Source: Amorphophallus konjac | Lineage: Eukaryota; Streptophyta; Magnoliopsida; Alismatales; Araceae | Reading direction: 5' to 3' | Assembly (NCBI GenBank): GCA_022559845.1 | Contig: CM040127.1 | Coordinates: forward strand, 34,682,708 to 34,746,707 | Length of the DNA: 64,000 nucleotides | Part shown: piece after piece, positions 11,501 to 22,200 of the stretch | Position numbering within the stretch: position 1 is the stretch's first letter | How the letters are laid out: each line of letters begins with the position of its first letter | Notes under the pieces: generated by a model | Told to the model about the DNA's origin: nothing | The model's database searches: none | Seen by the model: only the letters and a program-made list of their open reading frames with translations | Program-made: the position numbers and the translations under genes

Positions 11501-14500
11501 GGCTGCTAATAGCAACGAAATAAAAAAATTCATGCAAGAATTTGTAATTGCTATTAACTTATGAATAAGCATTCAAATGATTTATCAACAAGAAGCATCT
11601 ATTCTATATCATAGGGCCTAGTATAGCATTCCTGCAAGATATATAGCAATATGATGCGAAGACCAGCAACTAAATAGTAGAGTAGGTGCTAGACTAGAAA
11701 AGAAGCCCAATCACCTAACTAGCGCACCCATTGAAGGACCGTGAACACAAGATCAATCATCTACAAGAAGAGATAGAACAAATATTTGATAGTTATCTCT
11801 TTTTTTAAAAAAAAATGGGTAGTACCACTATTGTATTAAGAGAAAATGGAGATGTACATGTATAACCAAAGAGCGCCCAAAAACCCTATACAACAAGCAC
11901 ACCAAGATGTTGTTAACCCCCCAACAACAAAAAGAGGGGAGTTGAGAGAACTCACATTACAATTCAACTCCGTCCATTCTCTCACTCTATCACAAATAAA
12001 AGATACAAGAGATGCCTCCGCTTTGGCCTCTGTAATGTCTCCAAACTTCGGATTGTGTTTCCGCAGATTGCGAAGCGTGTCCGTGAATATTCAGATTTTA
12101 AATAATAGATCTTTGGATCCTCAAATATTAATTATAAAAATTATTTCGGACCCATGATGGTACAATAGGCGAGTCACACCTTTTTCGGAATTTTTCCAAG
12201 TCAAAAATCTATTTTTCAGAATTTAAAAACCAAAATGTAATTTTCTAAATTTTTAAACAAAATAAAACCTAAAACCCATTTAACCCCCCACCCCTCTCTC
12301 TCTTCCCTCATTTCTCTCCTCTCCCTCCACCGTTCTCTCCTCCTCTCCTTCCCTCCTCTAGCGGCTGATGGTGAGCGTGGAAGGACGAGGCGGCTGGGCG
12401 ACGGAGGCGGCACGTGACGAGATCGGGGGCGAGATCATGGGGTGGTGCAACCGCGGGTTCGCGCGCGGGGGCGACGCTCAAATGCGAGATTCAGCATCTC
12501 CGGCAACTTTCGGTGCGGGAAATCTTCGTGAGAGGTAGAGGGACAGATCCCGGACCTTCCCTTGTTTATTTCCCGCGATTTCACACCGAGGTGAGACCGA
12601 GAGTGGGTTTATTTTGAGTTTTGGGAACAATCATGCTTGGGGTTCGAGTGTCGATTTTCCACCGATCCGAGCCGTGATTCGTAGTTAGATTTGTTTTATT
12701 GTGTTTGGAATGCCGGGGAATATTTCCCCATTGTTTTCTCCCTCGCCGGAGGCGAGTGGGGAATGGATTCGAACCTCTGGTTGAGGTTCTGTCTGGGTAA
12801 CCCCTGCAGTAGGCTGCCAGATCGATGGCCGCTGGGGTTTAGGACTCTGCCCAGTTGGGCGGCCAGACGCCCAGGGTGTGTGCCCAGCTAGGCGGCCAGG
12901 TGTCTAGCAGCCTAGGTTTCTGGGCGGCCACAACTCTATGCGCGGCCATGTTGCTGGCCGCCCAGAGCAATGATGGGGGGCCAACTATGTGGCCGCCCAG
13001 GAGGTTTGGGGTCTGGGCGGCCAACCCTTTGGCCGCCAAGCTGCTGGACGGCCAGGGAGCTGGCCGCCCAGTGCACCCTTGTCCCAGAAGGCTGGGCTGG
13101 ACACATGCAGTTTTGGGCGGCCAGACTAATGGCAGCCCCGATTCGGAATATCGAGTGTCCCGTTCAATCGTGGGTTTCAGCGAAGGGTCATTCCCGCATA
13201 GTCTTGTATTTCGCGGAGGGTCGTTCCCACATGTCTCGTGTAGACCGGTGACCATTGGTTTACCGTCCGGCCTTGTGTCTTGGTAGGTTAAGTAGCATGG
13301 AGTGATAGCAGGTTTCCGTTGTGTCTGTGTGGGTGTGTGAGCCAGTGATACTTTAGTGGTCTCCGTCCTGGTCGTGAGTTTTACCTTGAGTGACCCCCCA
13401 CTAGTCGAAGCCTTGTTACAACGCGCGGGTGTTGACTCACCTGGGAGAGGTGGAGGGCTTCCCTTGTTGAGACGGTTTTTAGGTTGGTTTCCATAGGCCC
13501 CCCACTGTTGCAGCCTGAGTCCGGGCTAGAAGAAAAACCAGTTAGCGGACTTGACGTCGAGCAGTCAGTCTGTGTGTGCACACGTGGTTGGGGGCTTCGG
13601 ACGCGTGTTGACGAGTACAATCCCAATTAGTCCTTGTTAGTGACAAGCAGTGTTATGGTGTCTCAGTTGCCGCGTTGAGGCTAAACGGGAGACGCCTAAG
13701 GCGTAGTGTAAGTCGTCAATGGACGCATCCGGCTTTTATTCTAGTGGGGAGTTCTCCTGTCACTCAAGACCTAGTTTCTCCCGACGGTCGAGGGTGTGGT
13801 TTCCGACAGTGAAGTCGTGTTCTTCCCGACGATCGAGACCGTGCTCTCCCCGGTAGCTAGGTTGTGGCTCCTTTAGCGCTTCGATCGAGTTACTCCGATA
13901 CACGTAGATGTGGTAGGGCATAGTGGCAATGTGACTTACTCGCGATAGTGGTTCCCCTGGCATTCAAGGTGTTACGTCGCCTCCGCGAGGCTTGTGTGAC
14001 CGGTAGCCTAGCTGTGTTTATTTACTTTTGTCGACATTGTTCTGTCTTCATTATTATTTATTCTTCTTGTTGTTTATTGCGGTTTCGTTGTGGTGGGGAT
14101 CCGCGGGACCCTTACTGAGCCAATGAGATGAGGCTCACCCCTTTTCTTTTCAGGTGTGGTGCACCTCCACACAGTCTGAAGGCCTAGTGCGGCGCCAACG
14201 GAGTCTTAGAGTTACCAGCCTGCTCGAGCCAGGATATGTCCCAAGACTTTGTACTTTTCTTTTGTTGGACTATACTTTTGGACTTGTACTCTGGACTATA
14301 AATTGTGTATAAATTGTGATAAATGTAAAATTTAATTACTACATTCATTTTAGACTCCCAAGCACTCCCGCAACATTAATCGAACCCTTTCGAGCACTAT
14401 AGCTCGTAGGTGGCGAGTCGGGATTCGGGTCGCGTCGATTACTTTTTGGTACCCGGATCTCGTGTCGTTACAACCTCCCTCCGAAAAATTCTATTGTTCC

Positions 14501-16134
14501 GCTCACCCCATAAAGACCAAAGCGTGACGTGCAGGATGAGCCACCAAACCACTCGATCTCCTTTGATGGGCCAACTCCTTCCCAAAGACGCAATGAGGCA
14601 CTGCACCTCTCGCAGACGACGTAGAGCACAACGGGCTCTCCTCGCAAGACCCTCCCACACCTCCTGTGAAAAAGTACATTGCACGAACAGGTGGTCTACA
14701 GACTCGTCCTCCAGGCCACACAGGCAACAAGTCGCCTAGATCTCCAGGAGGAAGTGAAGTAGCCTGTTACAAGTGGGCAACCTCCCATGGGAGATCCTCC
14801 AAGTGAGTAACTTCACCTTCAATAGGCTCCGCGACCTCCACACATGAGGGGCGATGGAAATACATACATCTATACTCAAGATATGGTTATTTTATAGTTG
14901 ATTAGGTTTGAACTTCTGCAAGACCACCACATAATGCATCTATACTCAAGACATGGTGCACTGATAGAAATATGCAGTAGATATGCAACATCAAGGAACA
15001 AATGCTCGAGGAATTCATGACAATCAATCATTAGGATTTGCCAATGTATGTCAATGCACTATGGGCCTGTTTGGTAAATGATGAGGTAAAGGCGAATACC
15101 CAGTTCACCTTAACCGGGCTCGAACAGCGCATTCAAGCCTCCCAGGTGAACTACGTATTCACCTAAAACCCCATAAAAGTGCTTGTTCCACCTCGTATTC
15201 GCTGAAGCCACCAAAGGCAAGTAGGTGGGAACCGGCGAATACGTCATCAAAACTGGCGGGAACTGGCGAATACCCATCCTATTCGTTTACCAACTAGACC
15301 TATATGCTTATCACATCTAAGAAGTATGTAGTACGTCTATATTTAAAATCTATGTTATCAAAGGCGACCGAGGCAGTTGCCTAGGCGAGGAGCCGAGGGG
15401 AGGTGGCGATGCCCGCCTCGCTCTGGCCAAAATCGCCTCGACAGTCGCCTCGGGAGCCTCAATGATGGCCTTCCCGGCCCGCCTCGTGCACTCTAGCCCG
15501 GGCCCAATGGCTCGATAGCAGCCGGCCTGGCCTAACGCGCCCCGACCTAGGCCCAATAGCCTGTTCAAGTTCGGCCATATAAAGGGGCTCGACCCCTTCG
15601 TTTAACCTAGCCACTCCTCTCCTCCCCCTCTCTTCCCGCTCTTGTGTCTCCCCCCTCCTATGCGAACGGCGGAGGCAGATGGCAGATGGCAGCAAATGAC
15701 GGCAAGCGGCTTGCACAGACTACCGAGCCCCTCTCTCTCTCTCACACACACACACATAAACATGCACAGAGAGAGGGGCCAAGCCCCGCTCTCTCTTTTT
15801 CTCCCTCTCTCGCACACCCATAGAGAGAGAGGGGCCGAGCCACCTCTCTCTGTCTCACTCACTCTCTCACCCATGTGCCCTCTGTCTCACTCTCTATATA
15901 CGTCTATCTGTCTCACTCTCTCTCACGCACACACATGCACAGAGAGAGGGGCCGAGCCCCCCCTCTCACTCTCTCTTACCCTGCTCTCTCAATCTCACTC
16001 TCCCTCGGCCCCTCTCTCTCTCTTTCTCACTCTCTCTCGCCCTACTCTCTCTGTCTCACTCTCTCTCACACACACACATACGCACAGAGGGGCCAAGCCC
16101 CCTCTCGCTCTAGCTCGCTCACTTTCACTCACAC

Positions 16135-16208
<74 letters not shown>

Positions 16209-19200
16209 ACATCGTGTTCTCATGCCGGCATGCTACAAGGGAACATTGAATCAATTGTTTTGAACCCCTCTAAGCAACAAGGAGCTTAACCAATGTAGTG
16301 GATAGGTCGGACAGTTCAAGGCTGGCTCAGGCCGACACTTAAGACCTGGCCAGCCCACCTTAAGAGGTGCTAGTTCATTACCATACCCATTAAGAGGGTG
16401 CCGGTTGAAAAAAGCTGTCATTTTCAGTCGGAGTTCCCACAAACGACGTCAAAGTGTTGCGTATGCTACACTTAGATTTGTTTGAAGGGACCGAGTGAGA
16501 TATCTAATGCCACAGAGGGCAACGCTAAGTGATGGGGCCGAGCGTCGAGGAGAGTGTCTTCTGGAGCGAACGAATGTGCCAAGTTTCAGGGCCGATCTTT
16601 CTGCACAAGAAAGGAAGTTCTCACCGAGGGTTACAGACCCCGAGAAAACCCTTCGATGCCTAAGTCAGAGCAGGAAAGCAGAGTAGATAGAAGAGAGAGA
16701 GAGAGAGAGAGAGAGAGGAAGGAAGCCTTAGAGCCAAGGGTTGTGTATCTTGAGGAAGCCGCTGGGACCAACCTTATATAGGCAGTGAGGCCGAATCGCC
16801 ATGATGATTTCCTTCTCACGGAGATTCGATAAGGACGTGAGAATAAAGGAATACGCACCTAGGGATCCGTTGAGATGGCGGTAAGGTGGGGTAAAATAGA
16901 GCAACGTGCGGAGATCGTGGGATCTCTTGCCTTAGTAATGTTGGCACGATCCACCGAGGAAGGGTTGCCTTCGTAACGCATGTGTGATCGGCTAACATCA
17001 TCATCGTCATCATCATGCCCCGCCATCATAATGCTTGAAATTCGAAATGTGACGGGCCATTGTAGGAATATAAGAGAAGCGAGACACGTGGCAGGGGAAG
17101 TTGATCCGCACACGTCACTTGCTCCCTAACCTTCGGTTCAGTGCGTGGCTCAAGGCTCGAAGCGGAGGCGACCTTTGATGCGGCAATGTCTGTTTCAACT
17201 TCTGAGTGGTACGATTTGGTTTGGATTCATAATGACAACTTTTTCCAACCGATACTCTGTTGCTCACGTTTTTCCAACTGAAATGATGGAGACTTTGATT
17301 CTTTTATGGGTGATGAGGAGGCTTGAGAGTTGTGAGAAAATTTTGTGTCATTGGATTGCAGACTTGTAATAATGCTCACTTTCTATTTCAAACACTTTAT
17401 GCTATGGGATTATGCAGTATACTTATTTGGTTGTTTACTTGTTTAGTTTTGTTATGATACTACACTTGCTATTCTTGTTAAGTGTGTTTGCATGTATGAC
17501 TATAAGTGTGAATTTGATAGTTGCAATTTGGTTTGTTAAATTTTACATGAATTTAGTGACTTATACAATAATTTGAGACATACGAATGAATGGATTTAGG
17601 AAGTATATTGGTTTTATGTATGCATTTTTGTGATATTTAGATATATATTTCTATTTCTGATTTTTTATATATACATTTTTGTGATATTTAGATATATATT
17701 TCTATTTCTGATTTGTAAACATTGTTCTAACAAATTGTCGCCTCAAATGCCTAGGCCATCGCCTAGGCATTTGAGGCTAAGGTGACCCCCTGGTCGCCTC
17801 AACCGTCTCACCCCTCGGACTACATAGTTCAAGATATGGTGCACCAACAGAAATATTGCCACGCAACATCAAGGGACAACATAACCCAAATATGCCTTAC
17901 AAATATGTTGTCAAAGGTGCCTGAGGCAATCACCTAGACGATAAGGCAAGGCAAGGAGATGACTAAGCACCTCACTTCGACCCATTTAGCCCATTCCAAG
18001 ATCTAGCCAAGCATACTTGGCATGTAAGAAGGGCCTAATCTTGATAGAAATTGCCAAAATGCTTAGCTACAATTACTTTGTAGGAGAAATTTATACATTA
18101 GGATTAGTATGAGTTGAATAAGGCAAACCAATGCACATTTAAGCTTAAAGCAAAAAAGGATTAGAAACTTAAAAAGACAAAAGAATAAAGGGAAAGTGAT
18201 GAGGACACTTAGATGACTCGACGATTCGACCAAGCTCGAGTGAGCTGGTACCGTCAAGAATTGGACTCGACCGCACGAGATCTACATTATTTAATATTTC
18301 TAGTATTTTGTTGTTTCTTTGATAGGTTAAATTATCATTAGGATAATTTATATTTTCTATGTTGTAATTTTTTCCTTTTAACGATGTTAGGTCAAGAGAA
18401 TCTAGGGTGTAGGATTTCTTATGTTTTCTAGGAAGATAGAAATTAGTTTTAATTTTCTAAGAAGGGAAATATCTCTTGTATTCCCTAGATTGATTCCCCT
18501 CCCAAGGAGTCTTGAGCCCCTCAATCTCCCCTCCCCCCACCTTTTAAAATGACTTGTATTCTTCCATTTTGGAGGTAATAGATGAAGAATAGAAGAGAGG
18601 TTTTTCTTACTCAAAAAAAAAGAGAAAAAATCATAGACTCGATCGTACCGCGTCAAATTTGGTATCAGAGCTTAGGAAACCGATTTGTTCCATCAAATCG
18701 GGGTCCAAGGTAACTTCTATTTGTGATGTACTTTGTGTTTGACGTATTTTTGCCAACGATGAGTGTGCCTGTGGTTTTTGATGAGTGGCAATCGGGAAAT
18801 TATATTTCCCAATCTATCGTTGACTCTCTCTCGAGGACGGGTGACACTATTATTGAGGGCGACCAAGCTTTTGTGGGGTTCTATTTACAAGTTAAAGGTG
18901 GTACCCCATTAAAATCATTTCGTTATTTTGATGGAGCATGGTACACTAGTGGTACACCGGGTGCCAGCATTAGTCTCGGACGAGAGTGGGTGTCAGAGTG
19001 GAATGCTACCATAGACCCCAACCAGTCCCATTGTACTATCCAGCCACCACATCTCAATGAAAAATTTCGATTTCCAAACTCAGATTCGCAGGTAGCCCGC
19101 GATATCCAGAAGACACTACAAAACTTGCTAGCTATGGTTACCTCACCCCCTATTGATGAATGGGACCAAACTCTATTTGTCAATTTCGGATAAGACTTGG

Positions 19201-22200
19201 TAGATGATTCTGTGCTCACAACTAATTCATCATATGAGATTATTCCGACTATCATTTCCGATGATAATTGGGATCAAGATTTATTTGATATGACCAAATT
19301 AGATTTGATTGACAACACAATGTTTGAGGTTGGTCTGTCAATTGTTCTGTCGGTTGCTCCACCCGACCTTGTTTTATCTCTTGAGCTATCCCATATTGAT
19401 GTAGTGTGGCAGGATTTCTACAAGAAACATGAGAAACGGCAACTAGAGATTCGAAAGATGATCATCTACCCCGAGCTTTCAACCAATTCTCCCGTGACCA
19501 TCCTCATCATGCTCCAACACTTCAAGATTCGAGGACAAATCTTTTCAAACCAAAGGGGATTTGATGAGGCCACTGAGTCGAATCGACGATTCGACCAAGC
19601 TCGAGTGAGCTAGCATCGTCAAGAATTGGACTCGACCGTAAGAGATCTACATTATTTAATGTTTTTAGTATTTTGTTGTTTCTTTGATAGGTTAAATTAT
19701 TTTTTTTGGAAGGTGGCAACAGCCACATTTCATTGAAAAAGGCTTACAAATTACATTATCCAAAATCCAAATACTAAGCCAAAAGCCCCGGGGCTTCTAC
19801 CAAGGAGGCAAAACTCCCCCAAAACCCTCACAACCCAAGGATTACAGGAATTACAGTGTTAGTAGCCTCCACCCTTGTAGTCTAGACATAACCTCTGATT
19901 GGGACAGTGGCAGCCACTTGACAGCAAAATACCAGTCCATTAGACATGTAATGCAGTTCTGTATGATGAAGGTTGGGTGCTTGAACAGATCTCTAAACAG
20001 TCCGTTGTTCCTTTCCCTCCATATTGACCATAGCATGGCCGGAAAACACAGTTTCCATATCTCTTTTTCCTTCTTTCTGGGTTTAGGGGCATCCATTCTG
20101 CCCACCAATCCTCCAAGCTGGACTTGATGTTCCACTGAATCTTCGCAGCCTTGAAGAAATGCGCCCACACAGTCCGGATTATGCCACACTTGAAGAAAAG
20201 GTGATCCAGATTCTCTGTATAACATCCACAGAAAAGACATGAAATTCTGACTCTCGGCTTAAATTTGTACACCCTGTCAGCAGTGGAGGTTCTCCTCCAA
20301 GCCATTTGCAAGAGGAAAATTCTGGTTTTGATAGGGGCCTTTATATTCCAGACTTGCTTGTGCCAGGGTACCTCCCTCCCTCCTTGCATGAGAATCTTGG
20401 ATGTTGACCTGACCGAGAACTGTCCATCTTTCTCCCATTTCCAGCTTCTAGAATCGAAGGATCCAGGTTCCAATCTTTTCTGGTCCAGCATGCGATTGAG
20501 CTGCAGGAATTCCTGGTACTCTATATTAGTTAGATTTCTTCTAAATTGTACCGACCATCCTGATCTTGGATCTGTTTGAGACTAGAACTCAAAAACATTT
20601 GCCCCAGCCTTTAAGGCAATTGCATATAGGTTTGGAAAGGCTTCTTTAGGCACACTATTGAACAACCATGGCTCTTCCCAGAACTTAGTCTTCCTCCCAT
20701 CCCCCACAGCAATTGATGATGAACATCTATAGAAATCTTTAAGTTTGAGTTTGATAGGTTAAATTATCATTAGAATAATTTATATTTTCTATGTTGTAAT
20801 CTTTTCTTTTTAACGATGTTAGGTCAAGAGAATCTAGGGTGTAGAATTTCTTATGTTTTCTAGGAAGATAGAGATTTGTTTGTATTTCCTAGGAAGGGGA
20901 AGATCTCTTGTATTCCCAAGATTGACTCCCCTCCCAAGGAGTCTTGAGCCCCTCAATCTCCCCTTCCCCCACCCTTTAAAATGACTTGTATTCTTCCATT
21001 TTGGAGGTAATGGATGAAGAATAGAAGAGAGGTTTTTCTATCTCAAAAAAAAAAATAGAAAAAACATCATAGACTCGGTCATCCTACGTCAGAAAGAAAA
21101 AGGAAGGAAAGGAAAAGAGGAAAGTTTTCACCTTAATTTTCACTAGCACAAGCAGACTAACACAATTCATTCACCTTTAGTTTTTATTTGATAAGCCAAA
21201 TCCTTGGCCCTTTTTGGACAAAAGCTGCAGGATGTGGGTTGGTGGATGATATTCTTCTAGGGAGCAACAATCTGCAACTTACTCCTTTACAATTTGCTGA
21301 TGATAGGCTACTATTTAGCTCAGGGCAGGACAAAAGGATTCACAATTTTAAGAAATTACTTGTTCTTGTTGAAGTTGGGTCGAGACTGAAACTTAATTTT
21401 GAAAAATTGTAAGTTGTGGGTGTGGGATGCGCACAAGAGGATGAACTGCAGCGCTGAAACTCTGGGTGCAGATGGTCAAGAGAGAAAAGAGGTGGGACAA
21501 GTCTTCACATGGTCAAATGCGCCAACTTGTGAAAATTGTAAAAGCAAAGACCAAGATGGTGTAGATTCTGTAAAGCTTGAATCGACAAGAATTCCTTAGG
21601 GGTAAATGGTTGTGGAGGCACCCTGGTGGTGATGATTGTTAGAGAAAATATCACAGAAATGCTAGTGGAATGGTGTCTTGGACCATCCATTAGCTCACCT
21701 CTCTCATCTATTTCAATAAACATAGACAAGACAGCTGATAGTTTCAGTGCCTCTATTACTTACCAGGTGGTGAATGAAAACACCCATCCTTGGAAGACCA
21801 CTGGTGCTCTGAGGATCTCTCCCAGCACAGCTCAGACATCTGTATCAAATTACTATGGACAGAGGGAAATGGTACAGCAGCGACATACTCCAAAGGCAAT
21901 GGTGATTGGAATATACAGTAGAAAGAGGCCCGACAGACATTGAATAGGAAGCATTTCTGAAATTGCATCAGATCCTAGATGAGGTGCAGTTGCATACTCA
22001 TCAAGACTGGAGAAGGAGATGGAAGACCTAGGTAAGCTCTCAGCAAGAACTTTTGTGAGGATCTTTGACCATAGATGGTGTAGGGTCTGGCAGAAGGCTA
22101 TTGTATGGCCTGAACTTGTCCCTTGAAATATAAAGTTATTTCCATGGAAAGTGGTTGCAAGTAGACTGTCTACAAGCAACAGAATCTTTCATATTGAGAA

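Larger units (their letters stand above)
11806..14870 (-). mobile_element. 5'-truncated LINE (L1-like) 3' region, split by a solo LTR
   Basis: The poly-T/poly-A boundary near 11801-11815 marks the 3' end on the minus strand. The minus-strand frame at 14439-14684 reads MQCTFSQEVWEGL ... LWGERNNRIF, the zf-RVT tail of plant L1 elements. It continues below 12031 as SLVSFICDRVREWTELNC and the usual non-coding tail. The solo LTR at 12031-14472 interrupts it. The 5' limit near 14870 is approximate and no clear target duplication was found. Confidence 0.7.
15350..17827. mobile_element. hAT-like element related to 10459-10740
   Basis: The ends are CTATGTTATCAAAGGC and, reversed, CTATGTAGTCCGAGG, with crowded GAGGCG and GCCTAGGCG motifs at both. 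The flanks TTTAAAAT (15342-15349) and TTCAAGAT (17828-17835) look like a diverged 8-bp duplication. No transposase frame is recognisable inside; the interior holds long CT/CA microsatellites and low-complexity DNA. Confidence 0.5.
18197..21092 (+). mobile_element. Small non-autonomous LTR retrotransposon, TSD GAAAG
   Basis: The 5' LTR is 18197-18655 (TGATGAGG...GCGTCA). The 3' LTR starts at 19562 and ends at 21092 (...TACGTCA), interrupted by a LINE at 19701-20749. GAAAG flanks the whole element (18192-18196 and 21093-21097). The primer binding site TGGTATCAGAGC at 18660-18671 fits initiator methionine tRNA. A purine-rich AAAGGGGA tract precedes the 3' LTR. The internal region is only about 0.9 kb and has no pol. 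Confidence 0.9.

Noticed and set aside
15642..16289. Long open frame of 215 codons
   Set aside because: It translates CT and CA microsatellites (LSLSLS, THTHTH) and is not a protein.
17225..17300. Possible GT14 exon 2 (minus-strand SIGWKK)
   Set aside because: The residues before it do not match the family. The exon at 11061-11136 matches the family and has good splice sites.
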